64,000 nucleotides of DNA from Chryseobacterium daecheongense (GTDB lineage: Bacteria > Bacteroidota > Bacteroidia > Flavobacteriales > Weeksellaceae): positions 2,232,001 to 2,296,000 of the forward strand of contig CP115858.1 in NCBI GenBank assembly GCA_027920525.1, written 5' to 3'. Position 1 is the stretch's first letter, and each line of letters begins with the position of its first letter. Below the pieces are notes generated by a model. That model saw only the letters and a list, made by a program, of their open reading frames with translations. It did not search any database and was not told the DNA's origin. This document shows positions 35,237 through 45,491 of this stretch, piece by piece. The position numbers and the translations under genes are program-made.

Positions 35237-38200
35237 TTGAAACTGAAAATCAATAAAAGAAAACTCCTAAGACGCACTGCCATTACCATTATATCGATAT
35301 TGGTATTTCTTACCTTACTTATTTTAAGCTTGAGACTTCCGGCAGTTCAAAACTTCATCAAAGACAAACTTATTGTTTATCTTGAGAAAAAAATCAAAAC
35401 AAAAGTAAGCCTTGAAAGGGTCTATATAGGTTTCCCTAACAGCCTGGTTATGGAAAATCTTTATTTAAAGGGGCAGAATATTGATACACTTCTTGCTGTA
35501 AAGAAACTCGATGTAGGCCTGAACATGCTTAAACTTATTAATTCTACAGCAGATATTACTTCTGTTGATCTTGAAGGGGTACAGGCCAACGTGGTAAGAA
35601 AAAAAGACGGAAAATTCAATTTTGATTATATTATCGATGCCTTTGCCACTTCTGATAAAGAAGAAAGTCCTTCGAAACCGTTTATTATTTCATTGGATAA
35701 AATCAAATTAAAAGATATCGGGGTTACTTTTAATGACCAGCAATCCCGAAACGATATTAAATTATATTTTAAATCTTTTGACACCAGGGTAAAAACTTTT
35801 GATTTAAATAAAAATAGCTACGCCGTTAATGATATCAACCTCGATGGACTGAAGCTCAAATTAAAGCAGGATATTGTAGAAGAGGTTTCAAAAAAAGTTG
35901 AAAAGAAAGTAGATTCTCTTAACCAGAAAAAATCAATGAGTATTGGATTAAGAGGAATTAAGCTGACAAATTTTGATATAGATTATGGGGATGACAATAC
36001 CAAAACCTTTGCAAAAATTGTATTTAAAGAATTAAGTACTAAGGTCAATAAGCTGGATCTTGATAACAACTCTTACAACGTAGCCAATCTGTTTCTTTCC
36101 GGAGCAGATATTAATGCCAATCTTTATCTGCCGGCTCAAAACGCCAATCCCAAAAACTCAAAAGAAGAGCCTAAGCCTTCTGCGAATGCTGAAAAAGCAA
36201 TGAAAATACTTTTGGGGAAGATGGTTTTGAACGATGTGAAAGTAGCATACAATAATACCGCGATTACTCCTACAAAGCAGGGAATGGATTTTAACCATCT
36301 TAATTTTTCAAAAATGAATGTGGAGGTCCGTAGTTTCAAGATGGAAAACAATACGTTTGCAGGAACTGTAAGCTCTGCGGAAATTAAGGAAAGTCGTGGG
36401 CTGGATATACAGAAATTCAATACAGATTTTGTATATGGTGAAAGACAGGCCTATCTGAAAGACCTTTATTTGCAGACCTCAAAAACAATTCTAAGGGATG
36501 AGGTTGTTTTGGAGTATAATTCAATCGAACAACTCAGTTCAAACCTAGGCGCAGTAAAAATATCAGCTAACATTAAAGATTCCAAAGTAGGATTTGCCGA
36601 TATTTTAAATCTGGTTCCAACTTTAAGGACAACGGTTCCGTTTAATAAATATCCTAATGCAATACTTGCAGTTAATGCAAATGTAAAAGGAAATGTAAAT
36701 GATCTGCTGATCCAGAATTTTAAATTATCAGGGCTTGATCAACTAAGGGTTTCGGCATCAGGAAGAATTAAAAACGCCATGAATCCCGATCAGTTATATT
36801 ATGATCTGAAAATTGGCGAACTGTCATCTTCTGCAAAAACAATCTTTAACCTGGTACCTAAAAATACTATTCCATCGAATATTTCCCTTCCATCAAATTT
36901 CAGCATCAAAGGGGCAGCGAAAGGAACCACGAAGATGGTTGATACCAACCTCAACCTGTATTCCACTCTCGGAAATGCTGCAGTTATTGCCAAGGTGGAT
37001 ATGCGCAGAAAAAATCAGGAACTCTATGATGTAAAGGCTAATTTGCAGGGAATACAGGTGGGAAAAATTATACAGAATAAGGACATTGGCTCGGTTACAG
37101 CACAAATCTCTGCAAAAGGAGAAAGTTTTGACTTCAAAAAAGCAAAAGCAGATCTTAAAGGACATGTTGCTTCAGCAACCTACAAAGGATACCAGTACCG
37201 AGATATGAACCTGACCGGAAAAATTGATAATGGAGCTTATAATATCCTATTGGATTCTAATGATCCTAATGCCAACCTGAAATTAACAGCCTCGGGAATA
37301 TATAATGAAAAAAATCCTACGGTAAAGGTTAATGGAAATATTATCAAAGTAGATCTCAATAAACTAGGCTTCTACGATAAACAAATGATTATCGGTGGAA
37401 AAATAGAGGGTGACTTTACGAATCTGGATCCGGATCATCTTAATGGTTATCTGAATCTCCAAAATTTCGCGTTCTCGGATACCAAAGAAGTTTATCCTGT
37501 TCAGGAAGTAACGCTGAAAGCAAGTTCGGCAAATGATTCAACAAGCATTGTCCTCAATTCTCAGATTGCTGATGTCGAGCTCAAAGGAAAATACAGGTTA
37601 ACGCAGATCTTCGGATCTTTGGCTCAGACCATTAACCAGTATTACCAGTTTCAGAAACCTGATAAATCTCAAAAGATCGATGCAGGGCAATATTTTACCT
37701 TTAATGCAAAAATTAAAAATGATGATCTGATCAGAAAGTTTGTTCCGGATCTTAAAAGTTTTGAAACAATCAATTTAGCTGGAAATTATAATGCTGACTC
37801 CCATAAAATTGAAATCGACGGACAAATTCCTCAATTACTATATGGTGAAAACTCCATTGAAAATGCTTCACTTAAAGTAACGAATGAAAACGAAGCCCTG
37901 CAATATAATTTGAATGTTGCCGGATTGAAAAGCTCAAGTTTTGCTTTAAATAAAATAAATATTGGCGGAGATATTTCTGACAACACTATTAATTATAACA
38001 TCACGACCAAAGATCAGAAAGATGTGACGCAATTCCTGATAGCCGGAAATGCCAAATCACTGAATGACATTACAGAAATCTCGTTAAATCCAAACGGCCT
38101 CAAATTAAATTATAATGACTGGACCGTTGCGGAAGGAAATAAAATACAGATCAGCAGCAAAGGAATTGTAGCAGATAACTTCAGACTTTCCAACACGGGA

Positions 38201-40261
38201 AGCGAAATTTCCCTTCAGTCCGAAAGCACATCTCCTAACAGCCCTTTAAATATTTCATTAAAGGATTTCAAGATAGAAACAATCACAGAGATCGTTAAAA
38301 AGGATTCTCTACTGGCGAAGGGAACGATCAACGGTACAGCTCAGTTAAGGGATCTTACAAAGGACATGACATTTACCTCAGACCTCAACGTTTCTGATCT
38401 TTATGTATTTGGAAATCCAATCGGGAACCTTGCTGTAAAGGTTAACAGTACTTCACCTAAGCTTTTAAATGCCAATATCGCATTATCAGGCAATGATAAT
38501 GATGTAAAGATCATTGGAGATTATAATACATCATCAAGCACATTTGATTTAGACATGGCTATCAATAAGCTTCAGATGAAAAGTGCCCAAGGCTTCTCAA
38601 TGAATGCCATTACCAATACGGAAGGATACCTTTCCGGAAATCTTAAGATTACAGGAAGTACGGATAAGCCTAACATTCTCGGTAAGGTAAAATTTAATAA
38701 TGTTGGGCTTGAGATAGCAAAGACGGGAAGTGATTTCAGAAAACTGAATGATGAGATCGATTTTACCAGCCGTGGAATTGAGTTTAATCAATTTAAAGTG
38801 AATGATAAGGATGGAAATGCACTTGTCGTAGACGGGCAGGTCCTTACACAAACCTATAGAGACTTCGCCTTCAATCTTGATGTAAACGCTAAAGATTTTA
38901 AGGTTGTAAGTTCTGAAAAATCCAATGATGCCATGATGTACGGGATTCTTGCTATCGACGCAGGACTGCATATCCGTGGTAATCTGGATCTTCCGAAAGT
39001 AGATGGAAGATTAGCCGTGGCGGATAATACGGATTTTACATTTGTCCTTCCTCAATCCAGCCCGTCATTGCAGGAAAGAGATGGAATCGTGGAGTTTGTA
39101 GATCAGGATCAGGTGGTTTTAAACAAAACAATCAAAGCTGACTCTTTGAAAGCTCAGAGCCGCATTAAAGGCATGGATGTAAGTGTCAATATCGAAGTAA
39201 GTAAAGAAGCAAAAATGTCAATTGTTATTGATAAGGCCAATGGTGATTTTGTAAAACTGCAGGGAGAGGCGGAACTGACCGGAGGCATTGATCCATCCGG
39301 AAAAACTACCCTTGTGGGTGTTTATCAGGTGGAAAAAGGATCTTATGAGCTTTCTGTAAGTGTACTTAAGAGAAAATTTGATATTCAGAAAGGGAGTACC
39401 ATTACCTGGACAGGAGAGCCTACTGCAGCCATTATGGATATTACGGCCATTTATAAAACCGAAACGGCTCCAATTGACCTAGTTGAGCAACAATTCACGG
39501 GTGATGCTGCTACATTGAATCAATTCAAACAAAGAATTCCTTTCAATACGTTGTTAAAAATGAAAGGTGAATTACTGAAACCACAGATTACATTTGACAT
39601 CACTACAGATAAGAAAAATAATGCTGTTTCATCTACTGTAACTGATGCAGTTGATCAGAAACTTACCCAGCTCAGAACCCAGGAATCGGAAATGAATAAA
39701 CAGGTCTTCGCTTTGTTATTATTGAACCGTTTTATTGGAGAGAATCCATTCCAAAGCAGCGCAGGAATGTCTGCGGAAGCAATGGCAAGACAAAGTGTAA
39801 GTAAAATCCTTTCGCAGCAACTGAATAACCTGGCTTCAGGACTTATTAAAGGAGTTGATCTGAATTTTGGGCTGGAATCTTCCGAAGATTATTCTACCGG
39901 GCAGAAAAATACAAGAACCGACCTCAACGTAGATATTAGTAAAAAGCTACTAAACGATCGTCTTAAAGTAACGGTGGGAAGCAATTTCGGCCTGGAAGGT
40001 GATGCCAGACAAAATGAGAACACAACCAATATCGCAGGAAATGTTACTGTGGATTACAGTCTTTCCAAAGATGGCAGATATATGCTGAGGGCTTATCGTA
40101 AAGATGAATATCAGGTAGCCCTGCAAGGACAAATTATTGAAACAGGTGTCGGTTTCATTATTACATTGGATTATGACCGATTCCGGGATATTTTCAGGAA
40201 ATCAAAACAGGACAAACCAAAAAAAGAAAATAAAAATAACCAAGTGGTAGAGTTTAAATAA
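35237..40261 (+). CDS. tamB: Translocation/assembly module TamB domain protein
   Basis: This 1674-residue envelope protein has an N-terminal membrane anchor (residues about 11-33). Long beta-helical repeats follow, and the C-terminal TamB (DUF490) domain occupies roughly residues 1300-1640 (GGIDPSGKTTLVGVYQVEKG; ISKKLLNDRLKVTVGSNFGL). TamB-like proteins span the periplasm and act in outer-membrane protein assembly and phospholipid traffic. The gene must begin at TTG 35237: an in-frame stop (TAA 35222-35224) lies just upstream, and the next Met lies beyond the anchor. The stop codon directly abuts the next ATG (40262), so translation is coupled to the TamA-like partner. Confidence is high for the family. 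Confidence 0.92.
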   Translation: MKLKINKRKLLRRTAITIISILVFLTLLILSLRLPAVQNFIKDKLIVYLEKKIKTKVSLERVYIGFPNSLVMENLYLKGQNIDTLLAVKKLDVGLNMLKLINSTADITSVDLEGVQANVVRKKDGKFNFDYIIDAFATSDKEESPSKPFIISLDKIKLKDIGVTFNDQQSRNDIKLYFKSFDTRVKTFDLNKNSYAVNDINLDGLKLKLKQDIVEEVSKKVEKKVDSLNQKKSMSIGLRGIKLTNFDIDYGDDNTKTFAKIVFKELSTKVNKLDLDNNSYNVANLFLSGADINANLYLPAQNANPKNSKEEPKPSANAEKAMKILLGKMVLNDVKVAYNNTAITPTKQGMDFNHLNFSKMNVEVRSFKMENNTFAGTVSSAEIKESRGLDIQKFNTDFVYGERQAYLKDLYLQTSKTILRDEVVLEYNSIEQLSSNLGAVKISANIKDSKVGFADILNLVPTLRTTVPFNKYPNAILAVNANVKGNVNDLLIQNFKLSGLDQLRVSASGRIKNAMNPDQLYYDLKIGELSSSAKTIFNLVPKNTIPSNISLPSNFSIKGAAKGTTKMVDTNLNLYSTLGNAAVIAKVDMRRKNQELYDVKANLQGIQVGKIIQNKDIGSVTAQISAKGESFDFKKAKADLKGHVASATYKGYQYRDMNLTGKIDNGAYNILLDSNDPNANLKLTASGIYNEKNPTVKVNGNIIKVDLNKLGFYDKQMIIGGKIEGDFTNLDPDHLNGYLNLQNFAFSDTKEVYPVQEVTLKASSANDSTSIVLNSQIADVELKGKYRLTQIFGSLAQTINQYYQFQKPDKSQKIDAGQYFTFNAKIKNDDLIRKFVPDLKSFETINLAGNYNADSHKIEIDGQIPQLLYGENSIENASLKVTNENEALQYNLNVAGLKSSSFALNKINIGGDISDNTINYNITTKDQKDVTQFLIAGNAKSLNDITEISLNPNGLKLNYNDWTVAEGNKIQISSKGIVADNFRLSNTGSEISLQSESTSPNSPLNISLKDFKIETITEIVKKDSLLAKGTINGTAQLRDLTKDMTFTSDLNVSDLYVFGNPIGNLAVKVNSTSPKLLNANIALSGNDNDVKIIGDYNTSSSTFDLDMAINKLQMKSAQGFSMNAITNTEGYLSGNLKITGSTDKPNILGKVKFNNVGLEIAKTGSDFRKLNDEIDFTSRGIEFNQFKVNDKDGNALVVDGQVLTQTYRDFAFNLDVNAKDFKVVSSEKSNDAMMYGILAIDAGLHIRGNLDLPKVDGRLAVADNTDFTFVLPQSSPSLQERDGIVEFVDQDQVVLNKTIKADSLKAQSRIKGMDVSVNIEVSKEAKMSIVIDKANGDFVKLQGEAELTGGIDPSGKTTLVGVYQVEKGSYELSVSVLKRKFDIQKGSTITWTGEPTAAIMDITAIYKTETAPIDLVEQQFTGDAATLNQFKQRIPFNTLLKMKGELLKPQITFDITTDKKNNAVSSTVTDAVDQKLTQLRTQESEMNKQVFALLLLNRFIGENPFQSSAGMSAEAMARQSVSKILSQQLNNLASGLIKGVDLNFGLESSEDYSTGQKNTRTDLNVDISKKLLNDRLKVTVGSNFGLEGDARQNENTTNIAGNVTVDYSLSKDGRYMLRAYRKDEYQVALQGQIIETGVGFIITLDYDRFRDIFRKSKQDKPKKENKNNQVVEFK

Positions 40262-42589
40262 ATGGGAAATACATTCAAAATATATCTTACATCTTTATGT
40301 GCATCGGGATTCGCTGCCATTTCACTTTCGTGTAGCAATACAAAGTTTCTGAAAGAAGGACAAATGCTATACACCGGTGGTGAAGTAAAGATTGAAAATG
40401 ATACCATCTCCAAAAAAGAGAAAAAAGAACTTCAGGCCGCTTTGGAAGAAAACCTGGTTCCCAAACCTAATTCAACCATTCTGGGCCTACGACCAAGGTT
40501 ATATTTTTATAATATTGCCAAAGAACCTAAAAAAGAAAAAGGATTCAATTACTGGCTTAAATATAAGGTGGGTGAGAAACCCGTCTTATTAGGAGACGTT
40601 GACCGTGAATTCAATAAAGACATTATTGTTAATTACTCCGAGAATAAAGGATATTTTAATGCTAAAGCCACTTATGATACGATTTCCAAAAACAAAAAAG
40701 CAAAAGTCATTTATACATTAAGACCAGGAGCCCAATATCTGATCAGCAACGTAAAATTTCAAAAAGATTCTACTCTGGTTAATCGCGAAATTCAAAATTT
40801 AAAAGATAAAAGCTTACTGAAAAATGGAAATCCATTCGACCTTGGTGTTATTAAGTCGGAACGTGACAGGATTGATAACGGGTTGAAAGAAAAAGGATTT
40901 TATTATTTTCATCCTGACAATATTATTGTTCAGGCAGACAGTACAGTAGCCAAAAATCATAAGGTTGAGCTTAATGTAAAACTAAAAGATGATACACCTG
41001 AACTTGCAACACAACAGTTCGGTATCGATAAGGTTATTGTATTCCCCAATTATAATCTTCAGGATGTAAAGCAGGGAAAATACAGTGTCCCTATGAATCC
41101 GGATTCACTATCAAAATATGTTTATGATGATATCTACGTTATAGATCCGCAGCATAAATTCAAACCTAAGATCTTTGACAGAGCATTATATTTTAAAAAA
41201 GGAGATCTTTATAACCGGACAAATCATAACCTTTCATTAAACAGGCTGATTAGTTTAGGGGTTTTTAAGTTTGTGAAAAATGAGTTTATCGTTTCAGATT
41301 CTTTGCAACACAAATTTGATGCATATTACCTGTTAACACCTCGGGAAGTACAATCTTTACGCCTTGAGGCTTTAGGGAGAACCAATTCAGCAAGCTACGC
41401 GGGTAGTGAGCTCAACTTAAACTGGACCCACAGAAATTTTTTCAAAGGTGCTGAACAATTCAAAGCATCTGTATACGGAGCATTTGATGTACAGATGGGA
41501 GGACAACAATCTGAAGCTAAGAATATGTATCGTGCGGGAGCTAATGTACAGTTGTCAATTCCTAGGATTGTTGCTCCTTTCCGCTTTAATTCTTCGAGTG
41601 CTTTTGTTCCAAGAACAAATATCAGTTTAGGATATGAATTCCAGAACCGTACGCAATATTACACATTGAACAACTTTACAGCATCTTTCGGCTATGTATG
41701 GAAGGAAAATGCTCGCAAAGAACATGATCTGAAAGTGATTGATATTACGTTGGTTTCCCCTGCCAATGTAACTCCATTGTATAACTCTATTGCAACCACA
41801 CCAGCACAACAAAGAATTGTAGAAAAGCAACTCATTTTCGGGCCTACATACTCCTATACTTATACCAATACCATGTTACCCCAAACCAATACTATCTATT
41901 ATAAAGGTACACTGGACTTGGCAGGAAATATTACAGGCTTGCTGACAGGAGCTAATGCAAAAAAAGATAAACAAAAAGAAATTTTTGGAGTTCCATTCAG
42001 TCAATATGCAAAAATTGAAAATGATTTTAGATTTTACCATAAATTTTCAGAAAAAACTAATTTCGCATCAAGAATAATTGCCGGAGTTGCATATCCTTAT
42101 GGGAACTCAGAATTCATCCCTTTTTCCAGACAGTTTTTTGTGGGAGGAAGTAACAGTATCAGAGCATTTAGAGCAAGAACATTAGGGCCGGGAAGTTTTG
42201 ATCCAAGGTCCCTATCACAAGGATTTTCATTTGATCAATCAGGAGATATTAAACTAGAAGTAAATGCAGAATATAGAGCAAATTTATATAAATTTTTAAA
42301 TGTTGCTGCTTTTGTGGATGCTGGAAATGTCTGGTTAATTAATAGTGACCCTTATAGACCAGGAGGAAAATTCTCCAAAGATTTTTTAAGCGAAATAGCT
42401 GTAGGTGCAGGAGTTGGTCTAAGACTTGATTTCTCTATTTTAATTTTAAGGCTCGATTTAGCAATGCCGATACGTGTTCCTTATTATGAAAAAGGGGACC
42501 GATGGACTTTTAACAGAATTAATTTCGGGGACAGCAGCTGGAGAAAAGATAATCTTGTATTAAATATAGCAATCGGATATCCATTTTAA
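40262..42589 (+). CDS. tamL: TamA/BamA-family outer-membrane lipoprotein (TamL type)
   Basis: This 775-residue outer-membrane protein has a signal sequence ending in an atypical lipobox (SLSC, C24). POTRA-like repeats follow (FNKDIIVNYSENKGYFNAKA; IKSERDRIDNGLKEKGFYYF). The Omp85 barrel carries the family's late signature (FIPFSRQFFVGGSNSIRAFR, then ARTLGPGSFDPR) and a C-terminal Phe. The lipidated TamA variant is what has been called TamL in Bacteroidota. It is encoded immediately after tamB with no intervening base, as the TAM pair should be. The gene symbol rests on this context. A role as the outer-membrane partner of TamB is inferred. Confidence 0.9.
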   Translation: MGNTFKIYLTSLCASGFAAISLSCSNTKFLKEGQMLYTGGEVKIENDTISKKEKKELQAALEENLVPKPNSTILGLRPRLYFYNIAKEPKKEKGFNYWLKYKVGEKPVLLGDVDREFNKDIIVNYSENKGYFNAKATYDTISKNKKAKVIYTLRPGAQYLISNVKFQKDSTLVNREIQNLKDKSLLKNGNPFDLGVIKSERDRIDNGLKEKGFYYFHPDNIIVQADSTVAKNHKVELNVKLKDDTPELATQQFGIDKVIVFPNYNLQDVKQGKYSVPMNPDSLSKYVYDDIYVIDPQHKFKPKIFDRALYFKKGDLYNRTNHNLSLNRLISLGVFKFVKNEFIVSDSLQHKFDAYYLLTPREVQSLRLEALGRTNSASYAGSELNLNWTHRNFFKGAEQFKASVYGAFDVQMGGQQSEAKNMYRAGANVQLSIPRIVAPFRFNSSSAFVPRTNISLGYEFQNRTQYYTLNNFTASFGYVWKENARKEHDLKVIDITLVSPANVTPLYNSIATTPAQQRIVEKQLIFGPTYSYTYTNTMLPQTNTIYYKGTLDLAGNITGLLTGANAKKDKQKEIFGVPFSQYAKIENDFRFYHKFSEKTNFASRIIAGVAYPYGNSEFIPFSRQFFVGGSNSIRAFRARTLGPGSFDPRSLSQGFSFDQSGDIKLEVNAEYRANLYKFLNVAAFVDAGNVWLINSDPYRPGGKFSKDFLSEIAVGAGVGLRLDFSILILRLDLAMPIRVPYYEKGDRWTFNRINFGDSSWRKDNLVLNIAIGYPF

Positions 42590-42590
42590 T

Positions 42591-43529
42591 ATGATCAATA
42601 ATATAAAATTTTTCTGGGAAGTTTTAAAAGAAACGTTTAGTGAATGGAATAGTTCAACCGCATCAAGGGATTCGGCAAGCTTAGCTTATTACGCTATTTT
42701 TTCAATCCCGGGACTATTAATTATTATTATCTGGATAGCCGGAAACTTTTTTGGTGAAGAAGCCATCCGCGGGCAGATCAGTACTCAAATCAGCGGATTA
42801 ATGGGGGAAGATGTTGCTAAAAGTGTAGAAAATATGATTGCCGGAGCATTGATCGATAAGCAGAATATTTTCATGAAAGCAGTAGGGATCGGTTCTTTGG
42901 TTTTTGGTTCTACTACTTTATTTTTTCAGCTGCAACATTCGTTAAACACTCTTTGGGATGTTCAATCAGCACCCAAAAAAGCATTGATCAAATTTCTTCT
43001 TGATAGAGCGAACTCACTTGGAATGATTCTTATTCTCGGATTTTTATTAATGATCACGATGATTCTTTCATCAGCGATTAGCCTTTTTAATACATGGATC
43101 ACCAATTATTTCGGGTTCGAGACCTATATGCTGGTTGAACTGGTCAATTTTGCTGTTGGCTTTGCGCTCGTTATGCTTCTATTTGCTTTGATGTTCAAAT
43201 TTCTCCCGGATGTACAGATCAGCTGGAAACCTGTATGGAAAGGTGCAATTTTAACAACTATTTTATTTACATTGGGTAAATTTTTATTAAGCCTGTACTT
43301 CAGTAATTTCAAACCAACCTCAACCTTTGGAACGGCAGGAACCGTGATCCTTATTATGATGTGGATTAATTATTCCTGTATGTTGATATTTTTCGGAGCT
43401 GAATTCACTAAAGTATACTCTTACAAAAAAGGCTATAAAATTGTTCCTTCCAAACATGCCAAATGGAGTGATGCAAAATTATATGAAGACAGTCACAGAG
43501 ATGTATCAAAACAAAACCAACAAACTTAA
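42591..43529 (+). CDS. YihY/virulence factor BrkB family inner-membrane protein
   Basis: This 312-residue polytopic protein has about six membrane helices. It shows the YihY/BrkB hallmarks: the early SASLAYYAIFSIPGLLIIII-type block (here DSASLAYYAIFSIPGLL), GSTTLFFQLQHSLNTLWDVQ, and TFGTAGTVILIMMWINYSCM near the end. The short C-terminal tail is polar. The family was once annotated as ribonuclease BN in error. Members are now linked to envelope lipid homeostasis. One base separates it from tamL, so the tamB-tamL-yihY run is a single transcript, matching a joint role in lipid transport to the outer membrane. Confidence 0.9.
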   Translation: MINNIKFFWEVLKETFSEWNSSTASRDSASLAYYAIFSIPGLLIIIIWIAGNFFGEEAIRGQISTQISGLMGEDVAKSVENMIAGALIDKQNIFMKAVGIGSLVFGSTTLFFQLQHSLNTLWDVQSAPKKALIKFLLDRANSLGMILILGFLLMITMILSSAISLFNTWITNYFGFETYMLVELVNFAVGFALVMLLFALMFKFLPDVQISWKPVWKGAILTTILFTLGKFLLSLYFSNFKPTSTFGTAGTVILIMMWINYSCMLIFFGAEFTKVYSYKKGYKIVPSKHAKWSDAKLYEDSHRDVSKQNQQT

Positions 43530-43534
43530 TAAAA

Positions 43535-43558
43535 AAGCCTCCCGAATCCAGAAGGCTT
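43535..43558. terminator. Weak hairpin between convergent yihY and argS
   Basis: AAGCCT and AGGCTT form a short stem around an 11-12-nt loop, with A and T residues on either side. It is the only terminator-like element in the 34-bp gap. Confidence 0.55.
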
Positions 43559-43563
43559 ATATT

Positions 43564-45330
43564 TTACATTCTGTTTACGGTTCCTATTCCCAGTAACCCT
43601 AAAGATTTTTTTATAGTTTTTGCCGTCAGATCAGATAAATTTAAACGGGTTTGTTTTAAATCTCCTTCTTCAAGTTTTACAATCGGTGTACTTTGATTCT
43701 GATAAAATGAATTATAAGATTTTACCAAATCGTAAACATAATTAGCGACAAGAGCAGGACTTAATGCCTCGGCAGCTCTTTCTACAATAGTTTTATAATT
43801 CGCCAGTAACATGATTAGCTCTTTTTCAAATTCATTCAGCTCTACTGCAGAAGCTTCTTTATATTCATAGTTAGCTTTTGACAATAAGGACTGAATACGG
43901 GCATATGTATACTGAATGAATGGTCCCGTGTTTCCATTGAAATCAACACTATCCGCCGGATTAAATAGCATTTTTTTCTTTGGATCTACTTTAAGCATAA
44001 AATACTTCAATGCACCTAACCCAACAGTTTCATAAGAAGATTCTCTTTCTTGATCCGAAAGCGTTTCAAGTTTTCCTAATTCCTGAGCCTTTGATTTAGC
44101 TGTTTCGTACATTTCCTGCATCAGATCATCAGCATCTACTACAGTTCCTTCACGGGATTTCATTTTTCCTTCCGGAAGTTCCACCATTCCATATGATAAA
44201 TGGAACAGCTGATCGGCCCACGCATAACCCAGTTTTTTCAATATCTTGAACAACACCTGGAAATGATAATCCTGCTCATTCCCTACAGTATAAATTAGTT
44301 TCTGAATATCATTCTGCTTGAATCGTTCTACTGCGGTCCCCAAATCCTGAGTCATATAAACTGATGTTCCATCCGAACGCAATAAAAGCTTTTGATCCAA
44401 TCCCTCATCCGTCAGGTCACACCAAACCGATCCGTCTTCTTTCTGATACAAAATCCCTTTATCAAGTCCTTCCTGAATAAGATCTTTACCTAAAATATAA
44501 GTATTGCTTTCGTATTGAACCTGGTCAAAATCAACTCCCAATCTTTTATAGGTTTCATTAAAACCTTTATAAACCCAGCTGTTCATTTCTGCCCATAAAC
44601 TTCTTACCTTCTTATCACCATTTTCCCAATCCTGCAACATTTTTTGAGCTTCTTTCATCAAAGGAGCTTCTTTTTTAGCCTGATCCTCCCCTATTCCCTG
44701 TTCTACAAGATCAGAGATTTCTTTTTTATAGTTTTTATCAAATTCTACATAATAGTTTCCAACGAACTTATCTCCCTTGGTATGAGTGGTCTCAGGAGTT
44801 TCTCCATTTCCAAATTTTTCCCAAGCCAGCATTGATTTACAAATATGAATTCCCCTGTCATTAATGATCTGCGACTTGATCACATCATATCCGGCCTCCT
44901 TTAAAATCTGGGCCACAGAAAACCCTAACAAATTATTTCTGATATGCCCCAGGTGAAGAGGTTTATTGGTGTTTGGCGAAGAATATTCTACCATAACTGT
45001 AGCATTTTTCTTATCAATATTTGAAAAGTCTTCACTTATTGATTTGAACTGATCTACAAAGAGTTGGTTTTTAACCTTTACGTTCAAAAATCCTTTAATA
45101 ACGTTAAAGCTTTCAAACAAGTCGGTCTGTGCAGTAAGTGATTCTCCTAATTCTACTCCGATACTTTCAGGATTTTTTTTCAACTGCTTTACCAATGGAA
45201 AAGTGACAATTGTAAAATCTCCCTCATATTCAGTTTTATTTTCCTGAACTTCAAGGTTGATATCTTTCAATTGATATACATTCAAAATGACCTCCGAAAG
45301 TTTTTCCTCTATTATATCTTTAATATTCAT
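43564..45330 (-). CDS. argS: Arginine--tRNA ligase
   Basis: This 588-residue class I aminoacyl-tRNA synthetase charges tRNA-Arg. The arginyl N-terminal domain (residues 1-110) precedes the HIGH-type motif HLGH at 126-129 (SSPNTNKPLHLGHIRNN). A KMSKS-like GKMKSREGTVVDADDL lies near 390. The C-terminal DALR anticodon domain (TGPFIQYTYARIQSLLSKA; LSDLTAKTIKKSLGLLGI and the final NRM) is typical of ArgS. Length and order match the family. Monocistronic on the minus strand; its leader contains no recognised T-box. Confidence 0.97.
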   Translation of the reverse strand: MNIKDIIEEKLSEVILNVYQLKDINLEVQENKTEYEGDFTIVTFPLVKQLKKNPESIGVELGESLTAQTDLFESFNVIKGFLNVKVKNQLFVDQFKSISEDFSNIDKKNATVMVEYSSPNTNKPLHLGHIRNNLLGFSVAQILKEAGYDVIKSQIINDRGIHICKSMLAWEKFGNGETPETTHTKGDKFVGNYYVEFDKNYKKEISDLVEQGIGEDQAKKEAPLMKEAQKMLQDWENGDKKVRSLWAEMNSWVYKGFNETYKRLGVDFDQVQYESNTYILGKDLIQEGLDKGILYQKEDGSVWCDLTDEGLDQKLLLRSDGTSVYMTQDLGTAVERFKQNDIQKLIYTVGNEQDYHFQVLFKILKKLGYAWADQLFHLSYGMVELPEGKMKSREGTVVDADDLMQEMYETAKSKAQELGKLETLSDQERESSYETVGLGALKYFMLKVDPKKKMLFNPADSVDFNGNTGPFIQYTYARIQSLLSKANYEYKEASAVELNEFEKELIMLLANYKTIVERAAEALSPALVANYVYDLVKSYNSFYQNQSTPIVKLEEGDLKQTRLNLSDLTAKTIKKSLGLLGIGTVNRM

Positions 45331-45440
45331 GTAATTATTTTTATTTTTCCGCTATAATACTAGCTGTAACAAATCATGAGCAAATGAAACACTTCTGAGG
45401 TGATTCATTTCAAAATTTTGAAGTACAAATATACGGAAAT

Positions 45441-45461
45441 AAAAAAACCGCCCGAAGGCGG
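45441..45461 (-). terminator. Terminator of susD copy 1
   Basis: On the minus strand, CCGCC-TTCG-GGCGG forms a stem with a stable tetraloop and is followed by TTTTTTT. It lies 30 bp after the susD stop. Confidence 0.85.
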
Positions 45462-45491
45462 CCTAACATGAATGTGAAATATATTAAGGTG

